Counted from the stretch's first letter, positions 11,371 to 21,725 are shown. The stretch is DNA of 64,000 nucleotides from Takashimella koratensis (GCA_003116875.1 BCKT01000017.1:62001-126000), one strand, 5' to 3'. The notes: generated by a model not told the origin, from the sequence alone. Translations and numbers: made by a program.

Positions 11371-12692
11371 ATGGCGACTACGGCAACTAGAGTGGTCAAG
11401 CGGGTGAGTCTGCAGCTGTGTACGTCGAATCAACTGACCCTTGACAGGTTGGCAAAGAGAACAACGCGCCGAAGATTGTCCACGACATGGACGATACCTT
11501 TGACGGTGTGTTTCGGATCAACCAACGTTTGAGTCTACACGCTGATACTTGGCAGACTTTGAGACAGACGATGCACCGGTCAAGCCCAAATCTATGAAGA
11601 GTCGGCCAGCTGTCAAGGCGAACCAGGAGGAAGAGAGTGCTGCGGGGTCGTCGAGCATGGCCAAGAAACTTGCAGCTGTGAGTTGCCCTCGGAGTCGTTC
11701 TAATAGTCAGGTCACGGCGGAGCGGGATCGGGCGCGGGCTCAACGAGATACGTTCGCCAAGCAATTCGAGGAACTCTCCAAGACTCGCTCGACTGACATG
11801 GAAGCTCTGTTTGAAAAGTACAAAAAGACCGCTGCTCTCCAATCTCAAGGTGAGCTACCTCCTCTTCCAGCTCGTTAACACACCCAGCTCAATCCGATAT
11901 CATCGACAACTTGACCAAACTCAACGAGACGCTTCAAACTCGCGCGTCAGGGCTCGAGAAGGACGTCGTTGCTGCCAACGCGGCGACAGAGCGAGCTACC
12001 AAGTTGTTACCTTACGATGCCAAGTTGGAGAAACAGGATGCCAAGACGCTTCGAGACGAGGTGTTGAAACTTCGTGCGGCGTTGAAGAGCAAGGATGCGG
12101 AGTGTGAGTCGACTCTCTGATTGGGACAATTGGTGTTCGAGTGTTACCGTTGCTGACCCGAGCAGTGGAGCAGGTTCAGAAAGAGTACGCGGCAGAAGTC
12201 AAACACTCGCGCGAACTACAAAAATCGCAAAAGGGGCCATCAGCACCCGTTGCTGCTTCGGTACCCTCTGCAGAGTCGGACAAGGACGCAGCGTCGCTCA
12301 TGCTCTACGAAGACTTGACGGGTTTGAACATTCTCAGCGTGGAGTTGAAGACTACCCCGAACACAGGGAAAGAGCGTATCTACACTTGTTGCCAGACCGT
12401 CGACGGGAGAAGTAAGTCTGTATCTTTGTCAATGCTAACTCCGCTAGGCCTCGCGTTCAAGTTGCGCCTGTTCAACCTCTTCAACGCCGCCAAAAAGCGT
12501 TGGGACAAGTCTGTTGAATATACCCCCGATAAGAAAGCATTGGGGGACGAACGGGATACCGACCTCTTGCGCCGTCTGGGTCCGTTCAGTGATTCATTCG
12601 TTGCGCCTCGAGACCAGATCACGGATCTGTGGGAGGCGATGCAGTCGAGGATCTCAAGGACACGCGAGTACGATGCGGTCCCCGAGCAGTGA
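11371..12692 (+). CDS. CSM1: Csm1/Pcs1-like kinetochore (monopolin) protein
   Basis: Csm1/Pcs1 proteins form V-shaped dimers that clamp microtubule attachment sites at kinetochores, or act at rDNA. Exons 11371-11403, 11448-11505, 11556-11677, 11711-11849, 11888-12103, 12166-12411 and 12448-12692 give 352 aa. The layout is an acidic N-terminus, a coiled coil at about residues 75-215 (heptad-like runs such as TLRDEVLKLRAALKSKDAEL), and a C-terminal globular domain starting near LMLYEDLTGLNILSV (about 234-248). This matches the Csm1 C-terminal domain in order and size. The 11678-11710 intron is 33 nt, in frame and free of stops, so retention would only add 11 residues. Orthology rests on the C-terminal domain motif and architecture. 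Confidence 0.8.
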
Positions 12693-12803
12693 GATTTTGG
12701 TGTTGCGGGTTTTTAGCAGTGAAGGATTGATTCTTGTACAGATAGTCTTTGTTTGGGGCGTTATGTTACTCGATTACATGTGTGTTGAGAACTCTAAGGA
12801 TTT

Positions 12804-14554
12804 CTAATTCTTCATTTTGAATCGGAGCCACCTGAAACCACCCTTCTTCTCTTTTGGCCGAGACTCTACCGCTGCTTCTTGCGAGTTACGCGCGGATACC
12901 GAGGCCGAGGACGACTCGAATGATGATCCGCTGTGGAGTAGTTCTGGTGTGGACAGGGACGGCGAGGATATGACGGTTTCGGAATAGGCGAGTTTAGGTT
13001 TGCCTGGGACCAGCCCGAGCGCCGAGGAGAGGGATGGCGAGTTTGGGTCTAGGTCGAGGAAAGAGAACGAGTTCCGCAGGGTCGACCGCGGGTGAGCTCG
13101 AGGGGTCGGTCGGAGTGCAGGGTCAGAGTGGGATCGGTCAAGCGTGTCGCGTGAGAGTAGATCGGAAGGGTGCGGGGTTGGAGGCGACGAGTGTGGCGTG
13201 TTCAGTTCCGAGCTAGCTGGGGATGGGTGGGAATCTCGAAGCAGGCCTGGAACGTGGACACACTCTGACCAAGTCGGTAGATAGACGCGTTGTTTGACGG
13301 GCGCCTGAACGTTGGCCGGGATACATGCGCGTAAACCGTTGAAGAGGAGGACTTCAGCGCCGATAAAGTTAAAGGTGGGATCGGAACTGCCGACCCGAGG
13401 CGCCATCCACGCTTTGAGGCTTGTCGCTCCGGCCCAGACTTGTTGGTCGCCTGCTTGCATAGCGGGGAGGAGAGAGACGATGAACTGCTCGATCACGGGG
13501 CCAAGTGCGAGTGGCGCGTCAGGCGGGAGAACGTGTAAGACCGTTGTAGGTTCCGGGGAGGGGACGGGGTAAGGTGCAGTGAGGAGAGGCATGAGGCCAG
13601 TGGTGAGGACCATGGTCTGGTGTAAGAGGTCGTGTAATGCGCGCGGGTTGGAAGCGGCCGGAGGGAGGAAATGGAGGATTGTATCGAACGGGTGGGTCGA
13701 GTTGCTATCTTTTCGTTTCATCGGTGAAGAAGTAAATGACGGGAGTCGAGCGCGTGAGAATCGAGGCGAGTCGGTTTCTTCAAACATGGATACCCTATCT
13801 GTATCTGGTTCAGACCCACGGCGAAAGACACGCAGGCTGAGGCTGGATCGAGACGGTGCGAGGCTTGCAGAGTCCATGCTATCACGACGAGACTTGGATT
13901 TGGGCGCGTGGCGATACGCCTCGGCAAGCTCTGTGGCGCGCGCGATCAACGCTGCCAGGGGGTGACTTGCGTCTCGTGATGGTTTGGGTGAGAAGGGCTG
14001 GACAGAAGGGTAGATTGGGCGCTCAGAGGAGAGGAGGTATGATGGGGATGCCATGTGTGTAAACTCGGGTCGAGCGGGTTGGTCGGATCCAATTAAGAGG
14101 AGTGTGTTTGAGAATGACGGGTTGTACAAGATCGGCGCAAGGGAGAGGGGAGTTGGGTCTGGGATTAGCTCAGTTGAGGTGTTTGCTCACCTCCAAGGAC
14201 GAGGATGACACGATCGGCGGTCTCCCATCGCGCTGCTCCGTCACTCGTTTCAACGGGGTCTACTACCCAGGCGCATTTAGGCTTCGGAGAGTTGTTATCG
14301 TCCTTTGCTTTGCCTTTGCCACTGGGTTTGGACGGGCGCCGATCGGCCAGTTGGTTAAAGGACGACGAGCGGGCACGGGGAGGGGAGGAAGAGGAGGATA
14401 CCCAGGGGACATCGGGGGTGTCCTCGGGCACAGAATCGAGAGCGGAACTGGCAGTGGAGGAGGTAGCGGTGGTAGGGCGGGAAGAGGGACGGTGTGTCTT
14501 GGGTGGGGAAGATGGGTGTCGCCGAGAGGTTTGCGGGTCGAGATGGTCTGACAT
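12804..14554 (-). CDS. Hypothetical protein, 572 aa
   Basis: Exons (minus) 14554-14191 and 14158-12804, joined by a 32-nt intron. The start is the ATG at 14554 (MSDHLDPQTS...). The N-terminus is Ser/Pro-rich, followed by a more ordered segment beginning CAWVVDPVETSDGAARWETA. A second ordered block (about residues 245-390) carries TILHFLPPAASNPRALHDLLH and AFIGAEVLLFNGLRACIP-like stretches. The end is Ser-rich with a basic GGFRWLRFKMKN tail that could bind membrane or nucleic acid. I recognise no family. It faces the CSM1-like gene tail to tail, with 111 bp between stop codons. Codon use resembles its neighbours, so it is probably a basidiomycete-specific gene. Confidence 0.75.
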
Positions 14555-14630
14555 TGTGGGTGGGAGGGGGTGGGAGATGGGTTGGAGATGAGGTTGAGCC
14601 AGATGTAGAGGCCGATGTTGACGACGGGAT

Positions 14631-14700
14631 CGGTGAGTCGGTTGTCGGTGAGTCGGCTGTCGGTGAGTCGGCTGTCGGTGAGTCGGTAGTCGGTGAGTTG
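14631..14700. repeat. 15-bp minisatellite
   Basis: Nearly five copies of CGGTGAGTCGGCTGT with single-base variants, lying 77 bp upstream of the start codon of the 572-aa orphan. It can be read as VGESA repeats on plus or PTHRQ repeats on minus, but nothing shows it is translated. Confidence 0.85.
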
Positions 14701-16178
14701 TGTGTTGCAAGTGTTGGGTGGGACGATATTTGCGGCAACGAAGAGACGTCGACGACCAAGCTTACGATACCAAAGCGGTTTTCACGATCTGGTCGTCTGC
14801 ACCGTCGTCATGTCAGTGAAATGCGGGCTGGTCTGCTTAGCGCCTTGGCACCGCAGCAGGGGTATCTCCAACGCAGGCGACAGACACTGGCCCGCAGGCT
14901 GGTCAAATCGGTGGACACGGGGGACACGGGGTAGGGCGTACGTACGCGATGCCTGGAAAAACTAAAAGGGTCAAATACCGAGGTAAACGTAAATCCAAAC
15001 CCAAATGCGTAATGACGGCAACGGCTAGCGGAGTCTTTGAATCGGTAGGTTGCGAATACTAGCTCGGTAGGGAATTGGACTGCCAAGCAGGGTTGCCGTT
15101 GAGTTGAGGTAGTGGTTAACTTGGCCAAGCGTCGAGTGTAGACGGGTGTTGGGAAAGCGGCTGGCGGTCGGTGGATGAACATGGTTGTTTATATGACACG
15201 AGGAATAGAACGGAGATGCACTCGCTGCGTGCTGCGGTGTGAGGAAGGGAAGGAGCTGCGATAGAGGCAGCGTGGTGACGAACACGCAAGACATCCCTGT
15301 GCCTCGACTAGCGCATGCATCGTTCCTATCTGTGTCAGGAAGGTAAGCAAGCGAGGCAGGGTATCTCTACACACCCCACCACCGCTGCGGTCGTTCCCGT
15401 CCCGCTCAACCTCCGCATCCCGCAGAGCACCGCTGTGAGTGACGAGAGAGTCCCCATGCATCCATACCATAAGGGACACCTCATTAGCGATAAACCAATT
15501 GCAAAACAATAAAATACCCCATATCAAAAGGGGGTGAATACAGCCAAGGAAAGGTGAAAAAGCTCCTGATTGCCGAAAATGACGAGGCGGTGCTTAATTC
15601 AAAGTTTGGGTGACAAGCCATCACGCCCCAGGTGTAGTCTTTGGTCTCTTCTTGGGGTTGTATTTGCACCCGGTCGCTGGGTCGCTTGGCCGTACCTGAG
15701 TGTTCCAAACCTAGTTCACCTCGTTTCACGAGATCGACCGCAGCGACCAAGCCCACCCCCGACCTTTCGTCATACTCAATCACCATAGATACAAGACAAT
15801 GACAACCTGTCTTGCATACATTTCGGACATGAGAACCCCGAAAGACTCATCTCTGGCAAGCGGTAAGACTTGATTAAAGCTTGTACACCGCACCGCTCGA
15901 CACCGCAGAAGCGCGAAAAACACGCTCGGGTGACAGACTCGATAGACCCACCCCCCTGACCGCGCGGGTCACACGAGCGGAGGATTTCATCGGGATTGGC
16001 GCCAAGCCCACAGCCTCGAACCCCCCCTCGACCCTGCAGTCCTCGTGATCCTTTACCCTGGGGGTCGTTATGGTGACGAAATCGATCCAGACAACCGGGG
16101 GTACCCGCGCAAACACGCGCACCCACGGGGGACGAATCCCTCCCGCCGGCTTTTCACGATGCATGCACTTGAAACATC
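14701..16178. other. Intergenic
   Basis: Between the minus-strand orphan and the tandem family. Small ORFs are present in all frames but none has domain content or splice structure. Nothing else is supported. Confidence 0.45.
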
Positions 16179-16200
16179 GGTCAAAGGTAACGGTCAAAGG
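16179..16200 (+). promoter_or_regulatory. Duplicated GGTCAAAGG element upstream of family copy 1
   Basis: GGTCAAAGGTAAC occurs twice in tandem (cores 16179-16187 and 16192-16200), 223-244 nt before the start codon. The same 9-mer is found once upstream of each of the other two paralogs at a similar distance, which suggests a shared operator. Confidence 0.55.
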
Positions 16201-16343
16201 TAACCTCTGACTACCGTTGTTCGCTCTCTCGCGCCGATCCCGAGCAAACAGAAAGGATGACAACCGAGTCTTGGCAAGACCTCCTTTCAGCGGGCGCTCT
16301 TGGACGATAGTAGAACGCCAAGTCTGCAGAAAGCTCGCAGGGC

Positions 16344-16350
16344 TATATAA
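16344..16350 (+). promoter_or_regulatory. TATA box of family copy 1
   Basis: TATATAA 73 nt upstream of the ATG at 16423, followed by a CT-rich leader. A good fit to a fungal TATA promoter for a regulated or highly expressed gene. Confidence 0.65.
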
Positions 16351-16422
16351 CTCCTCCACCCCCAGATCCTAGCATCCACACTTTCTGTTTCTACTATTGA
16401 CGCTTAACTCACCAACACAAGC

Positions 16423-17013
16423 ATGGGTATCACTTTCACCGCGACTGAAACCCCTGATTCCACCCACGCGACAGTGACGATCCCCAACCGTTTCACAGAC
16501 TGCGATGGGGTTCAGGTCCACCCCTTGACAATCAAGCTGAAGGGCTCATTCCTACTGGACAATGTCACCCTTGAGCCCGAACACGTTTCCAGCATCGAAA
16601 GCGCCGCGGCGCCTCGTGATGCTCACTTGCCGATCACTTGGTCCGACACCCAGTGGAGTGCTCAGATCCAATCCGGGGTTTACTACTCGCTCAAGAGCAG
16701 CTCTAAACATGCTGGTGATCCCGTTGACCCTATTGGCTTATACCTTGAAGCAGGGAAGCCTTGGCAGCTGATCGTCAGGAATGGACCGAGTAATTATCGC
16801 TACACAGGTGACTCGGCGTCTGTGAATACCACCGACAAATGGGAGAGTGTGGACATCATATTCGATGGGTTTGACATCTCCGCCAAGGTGACCAACACAG
16901 CAAAGCTAGGAACTTTTTCGCAACCTGGGACCACGGCTCTCGAAGGGTTCTTTGTGACCAACCCCTGGCTCCCCCCAACAGAGGTGGGCATGACCTTTTA
17001 CCTTCCTAAATAG
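16423..17013 (+). CDS. Tandem-family protein copy 1, 196 aa, unknown function
   Basis: Intronless. The ATG is at 16423 (MGITFTATETPDSTH). There is no signal peptide or membrane segment, so it is probably cytosolic. Two blocks are shared with the copies at 17.7 and 18.8 kb: WSDTQWSAQIQSGVYYSLKS (73-92) and GLYLEAGKPWQLIV (105-118). The alternating pattern suggests a beta-rich fold, which is inference only. The frame ends with TAG at 17011-17013, but the same frame then stays open for 36 more codons to TAG at 17122-17124. That extension has an acidic tail (KEDDGVETRIVKS) resembling the tail of copy 2. So the first stop may be a recent nonsense mutation or a readthrough site. I do not recognise the family. 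Confidence 0.75.
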   Translation: MGITFTATETPDSTHATVTIPNRFTDCDGVQVHPLTIKLKGSFLLDNVTLEPEHVSSIESAAAPRDAHLPITWSDTQWSAQIQSGVYYSLKSSSKHAGDPVDPIGLYLEAGKPWQLIVRNGPSNYRYTGDSASVNTTDKWESVDIIFDGFDISAKVTNTAKLGTFSQPGTTALEGFFVTNPWLPPTEVGMTFYLPK

Positions 17014-17124
17014 GCAAAGACGAATGCCACGGCCGACACCAAGGTCACGGATGACACCAAGGAGGATGATGGTGTAGAAACCCGCATTGTCAAGAGTCGT
17101 GTATTTAGTGATTTTTATTACTAG

Positions 17125-17707
17125 CTAGTTTACCTTCGCATTGACGGATATGCAGCGTCATTCGTTCAGGGGAAGTGAACCTACTCGCGAGGGATGATTC
17201 CGGTCAACGAGGTGAGAGTTCATATCGAGCCCAATGGGTTGCCTAAACTCCAAGTCGATAGCTCCCATCATGCTAACTACTGCATCGGTTATAGCAGTTG
17301 CCCACAAGCGCACGGGACGAATACTTTCTCGGCGGTTTTTACCCACCAATATTGTACTGGAAACTCCCGTCAAAGGGGTTGGAATGCTCCCTAGCTCCCG
17401 ACCGCTAAGCTCCTTTTCTGCCAACCCATTGGGAGCTTCAAGCATGCTATGCTGACTTTGTATCACCATCCAAGCTGAATAACGCTGGTCAAAGGTGACC
17501 GAGCTCCTTTTAGTCGTCCGTTAGTCGGAAAGGATTACTGGATTTGCGGTTTCAGATAGACCTCCATTCAGACAACGACAATGGACAAAGCGATCCCTCT
17601 GACTGTTAAACAGATCACACATGGCAGCGATAAGTCAACTCTCAACACCAACCCGACTGACATCCCTCAATCTATCTCGCCACCCAACTTCACCATTCTG
17701 AATCAAC
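17125..17707. promoter_or_regulatory. Upstream region of family copy 2
   Basis: No gene is seen. It contains one GGTCAAAGG element (17487-17495), inside an inverted repeat GGTCA-AAGG-TGACC. Confidence 0.5.
17487..17500 (+). promoter_or_regulatory. GGTCAAAGGTGACC element upstream of family copy 2
   Basis: Core GGTCAAAGG at 17487-17495, 213 nt before the ATG of copy 2. Here it forms a perfect inverted repeat, GGTCA and TGACC with a 4-nt spacer. Confidence 0.5.
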
Positions 17708-18370
17708 ATGCCGATAACCTTCAGCTACAACGAAGATCCTAACAGCACTCACGCCACTGTGACCATTCCCAGTCTCTTGAAGGACTGTGCTCGAGTTCAA
17801 GTCGACCGCTTGAATTTCAAACTGGAGGGAACATTCCTAATGGATCAGGCAAACATTCTTTGGCCCACCTATGTGTTCAATATCTCAAGCGAAGCAGTCT
17901 CTCATAACGCTACTATACCAATCAACTGGTCGAGTATCCAGTGGAGCGCTCACACCCGACAAGGGATTTTCTATTCCCTCAAGAGTAGTTCTGCGGATAC
18001 TGATGACCCCACTCATGCGATCGGTCTTTACCTTGAAAAGGGGAAGCCGTGGTTGCTGATCGCCGACAGACCATCTGGCCAATACTGCTATACAGGTTAT
18101 TCCGCAACTGTCATTACCGAGTTATCGGAGAAATGGAAGAGCATCGATATCCACTTCACGGGACTGAAGCTGTCCACGAAGTCACCAACATCGCAAAGTT
18201 TGGCAAGTTTTCGCAGACTGGAACATCTCCCGTCGACGGAGTCTTTGTGACTCAGCCCTCAGGTGGATTACCCGACCGAGGTGCTTGTGAATTTTTACCT
18301 TCCCGTACAGCTAAAGGCTGAGGCTGAGTCGGATGCCGAAGGTAGCCTTACCTCGAGGATTGCATCTTGA
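17708..18370 (+). pseudogene. Tandem-family copy 2, frameshifted
   Basis: A paralog of the 16423-17013 gene (SSIQWSAHTRQGIFYSLKSS and GLYLEKGKPWLLI are aligned blocks). The frame from ATG 17708 is good to about 18176. There, compared with copy 1, one base appears lost (TCC-ACG-AAG-TC against TCC-GCC-AAG-GTG). Homology then continues in the next frame (HEVTNIAKFGKFSQTGTS) until about 18262. It then returns to the original frame (YPTEVLVNFYLP), ending at TGA 18368-18370. Read literally, translation stops at 18250 after 180 aa. The pair of opposite shifts leaves the ends in frame, so this is either an early pseudogene, a truncated working copy, or a sequencing error. No intron would repair it. 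Confidence 0.65.
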
Positions 18371-18769
18371 TTCCTGTTTTCGACCTGGAAGCTTTACACC
18401 TGATTGTTATGCAGTCGTTTACCAGACGTAGACCAGCTCAAAAGGAGACAAACAATGGTCAGCAAAGTGAAGTTTGTCTGTCTTTTTCTCTTTTTGCTTG
18501 CTTTGAGTGGCTTTGGTCAAAGGCGGTCCCGATTGACTTGCTTTGATAGCGGTCTGAAGGATGACATGACGACATGACATGCCGGGATCAAACGACTCTT
18601 TTCTGCTTGCAGCCCGTCAATCACAAAGTAAGAGCACTGGTCCACCCAACAAAATCGTTGGACTAAAATGAGACCGAGACAGCAAGTTGGGACATTTATT
18701 TCTCCCACCTGGCAGCCAAATCCCCACCGTCACTTCTTTTCTGACTTCCTATCTTGAGCCTAGACCAAC
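18371..18769. promoter_or_regulatory. Upstream region of family copy 3 with GGTCAAAGG element
   Basis: No gene is seen. GGTCAAAGG lies at 18515-18523, 247 nt before the copy 3 ATG, matching the position of the element at the other two copies. Confidence 0.5.
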
Positions 18770-19267
18770 ATGCCAATTACTCTTACGCCCACTAAGGACG
18801 GTGCTTTCACCCACTACTCTGTGAAGATCCCCAGCTCTAGCTGCGAGGCTCTCCAAATCTACTCCTTGCCCTTGGTTTCTACCGGCCAGTGTGCGCTGAA
18901 CGAGGCTCTCATGTGCCCAACCGACATACACAAGACAATCAAAGACGCTCTTGCCGGCACCACCAATGTGCCAACAACCTTGACCGAGACCAATTGGAGC
19001 GAACAGTTCCAGCCGGGTTTCTTCTACGCTGTAACCGAGGCGCTTGAAAACCATTATGAGAGCAAACCACGCCTTCTTGGGCTCTACATCGAGAGTGAGG
19101 GCCCTTGGAAGCTTCTCATCGAGAACGAAGCCGGTTGCTTTAGCTACGAGGTCCCTGCTGGATCCGTTAATGCGGAGCCGCAGCAGATATGGATCGACTC
19201 TGATGGTCAAGGCACCGTTAACGACCTGGTATTCACAGATTTACTCGACATCCCTTCCAAGGCCTGA
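18770..19267 (+). CDS. Tandem-family protein copy 3, 165 aa, unknown function
   Basis: Intronless and intact. It starts MPITLTPTKDGAFTHYSVKI, parallel to MPITFSYNEDPNSTHATVTI of copy 2. Conserved blocks are TETNWSEQFQPGFFYAVTEA (about 75-94) and LLGLYIESEGPWKLLIENEA (about 101-120). It is the most divergent member and lacks the C-terminal FYLP segment and acidic tail of copies 1 and 2. No signal peptide or transmembrane segment. The shared upstream element and head-to-tail order point to local duplication with common regulation. Function is unknown. Confidence 0.75.
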   Translation: MPITLTPTKDGAFTHYSVKIPSSSCEALQIYSLPLVSTGQCALNEALMCPTDIHKTIKDALAGTTNVPTTLTETNWSEQFQPGFFYAVTEALENHYESKPRLLGLYIESEGPWKLLIENEAGCFSYEVPAGSVNAEPQQIWIDSDGQGTVNDLVFTDLLDIPSKA

Positions 19268-20311
19268 GAAGCGGTAACTAAGCATCATTACGGTTCTCGC
19301 TGTTCGTGATGATTGATACGAAGAGACCAAGTGGGGGAAAGAGACGTGAAGCCGGCTGCAGGGGGGCCAGGGGTTTACCTCCTGAAGGAAATGGAGAGGC
19401 AGCTTGATCGTGACCTTTTTAGCAGTACAGTTTTGATGAATATGATGTTCTCGCAACTTTCTGCCTTCCATGAAGGCCACTAGGTGATTGTGGACGTCAG
19501 GTTCACTGTTGAGCCACATGAAGGATCTTGGATGAAGAATGGTGTACGTCGAGGATATGATCGATGCGGGAGACAGACCATGTACACTCGGCAGGGGAGC
19601 GGGTGTCGTTGGCAGGCGTGCCGGAATCAGCTGGAGTTTTAGTTGCCATCGGAAGGCTGGTTTTACGGGTGAGAAGAGGGATCGGGGTTGACATCGTACG
19701 GATGAGTGTGTGAGTGGAGTGGTTGGAGTGGTAGAGTGGAGAAGTGGAGAAGTGGATGGGATGGATGGGATGGGTGTGACTGGCGAAGGGGAAGTTAAAG
19801 GATAGAGACGGTTGATTGATCGGTGGAGAAGGTGGTGATGTGGTGATGTGGCCATGTCGGCGGCGAATCCGACACACCCTAGAGATTGAAGGCAAGCCGT
19901 ATTGTCTCATGGACAGAGCGAGATCTTGTCTACGCCCTTCTGACAATTGCCATGCTACGGAGCGCTCTGCGTCTGATCCCATCAATCCATCAATCTCAAG
20001 CCGCTTTTGTCTACTCTCGTCTTTGTATAAATCTCCTCTTTTCTGGTTTCTTCTTGGCTTCATATCCCACTTGATTCACCCGGCTACCCTCTCACGCTCG
20101 GTAAACGCTTGTGTCCTTTACCCAATTTTGGACGCAGATAGCGGTGTGAATGAAACATGGCAAAGGACGCTGTCAAGCCTTGGGTATGCCTTGTGCGCAA
20201 AGTGCCACTTTTGCTGGTCGTCAAAATCCCATCAAGCACATCATCTTCCTTCCTCTCACCATCAACCACTTCACCATCCGCATCCTCCGCATCCTCTCCT
20301 CAACCGACACG
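19268..20311. other. Intergenic upstream of F-box-like gene 1
   Basis: Contains GGATGGGAT/GTGGAGAA short repeats around 19730-19770. A minus-strand ORF pair near 19241-19855 could not be joined by splicing and is not called. The promoter of the next gene lies at the right end. Confidence 0.45.
20026..20032 (+). promoter_or_regulatory. TATA box of F-box-like gene 1
   Basis: TATAAAT about 285 nt upstream of ATG 20312, after a CT-rich stretch. The distance is long but acceptable for a fungal leader. Confidence 0.4.
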
Positions 20312-21725
20312 ATGTCAGCCTTTCCTGCTCTGGCTAACACGATCTGCCGCAGCCGTCTCCTCGTTTACCCCGGTTCCGCCTGACTCTCGTTCCGCAGCCG
20401 AGCGCGCTTGGGCAATTTCTTTGATTCGGAGGACGGTCTGCGCGTTCTTGTCCAACCATGACCTCACTTGCGTCGTTCGTGTCGACCAAGCGACCTTCTA
20501 TGATGCCGTTTCCGTTCTTTACTACAAATTTGACAGCCATCATCGGTGGTTGCATGGAGAGGTGCCTCAGGCAAGTCGAGAGTTTCCCATAGAAAAGAGA
20601 ATCGAGCTGATCTTCCAGTAGCACCGCTTTCAAACGTACACTCGGGCAGTGAGAGTACTGAAAGAGCACGTTTGCGGCCCGAAAGCAAGGAGCCTCTCTG
20701 GAGAAGACGACAAGAGACCATTCTGCTATCGACCACTCTCGGGCTACGACAAAAAGAAGCGGTGGCAATATGTCCCTACCAATATAGCCGCCCTGATCGA
20801 AAGTTATCCGTTGCTGCGCCGAGCTGAGCTCGACGTCATCACAGTCGAAGTGGTCTCCAAGGAGCCCAGAACGGTTCTCTCGGTCAACTACTCATTTGAA
20901 GTCGACATATCCAACCGCAACGAGCTCTACCAAATCCCTCAACGACTCCTCGACGCATTGCCGTCATCTTGGCGTGTACACCAATTATTCTCTCTGATTG
21001 CAGAATTCACAACGGAAGACGGCGGCATCCTTCATTATCTTCCCGCACCGGAGTTACTGAACTGCACTGGCGATCCACGGGTGCTCTCATCACGATGGAC
21101 AGGCGAGCTTGACATCAACTTTGATTTTACAGCGGGACAACTCGTCGACTGGCTGGAGAAGCAAAATGCGTCCGGGATGACTCTCGCGTTCGACAGAGTC
21201 GTATTGAACTGCCCTGGTTGGACGGCAGAAAGTTTCGTTAGGCTATGCGACCTGATCTCGTCGGTGCGGCAATTGCAGGTCGGCAGGAGAAAGTACTGGG
21301 CAGACACTGCCCCTTGCGGAACGCTTGACTCGATGCTCGTCGCGTGTACCGGCGTTGATTGGTCGTCGTTTCCGATGCTGCATGAATTGACACTCAACTG
21401 CGTCATCCTCGTCTCGCATCTCTGGAGCTTGGATTCTTTAACGTTTACATCGAGGCCGCTCAAAAGAATCACGATCGACTTCTGGGACTTTTCATCCTTC
21501 GTAGCCGATCCCAACAGGCAAGAGAAATATCTCTGGCCTCGAATTTCGTCCCCAGCCAGTCTCGCCACCACGCTGATCAACCTGGGCGGTCCGCAATGCA
21601 CGTATGAACTGGATTTTCACTCATACCGGCTGCAGGAAAGAAAAGCTGACAAGTACGTCGAGCAATTCCATTCCGAGGTCGAGCGAATCAAGGTGCAGCA
21701 CAAACAACCGAGTATTGAAGGGTGA
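20312..21725 (+). CDS. F-box-like protein 1
   Basis: Proposed exons 20312-20354, 20398-20570 and 20622-21725 (439 aa). An F-box-like segment at about residues 20-60 reads WAISLIRRTVCAFLSNHDLT then VDQATFYDAVSVLYYKF, the usual shape of basidiomycete F-box proteins. A long C-terminal region follows with scattered Leu-rich strands. The second intron is either GC-AG (CAG/GCAAGT, 20571) or uses the GTGCCT donor at 20562. Either way it ends at the TAG at 20619-20621 and so removes that in-frame stop. The N-terminal coding part is exactly 216 nt, as in the paralog at 62654, which supports the model. F-box proteins usually present substrates to SCF ubiquitin ligases. The first intron donor (GTCTCC) is weak. 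Confidence 0.65.

Noticed and set aside
14631..14700. CRISPR-like array
   Set aside because: Units are directly adjacent with no unique spacers; it is an ordinary minisatellite in eukaryotic DNA.
16179..16200. GGTCAAAGGT looks like an HNF4/RXR-type nuclear-receptor DR1 site
   Set aside because: Fungi lack that receptor family, so only the repeated motif itself is reported, not a receptor.
19241..19855. Possible minus-strand gene (ORFs starting MATSPHHH and MSTPIPLL)
   Set aside because: The two open frames cannot be joined with consensus splice sites in phase, and one runs over the end of tandem-family copy 3.
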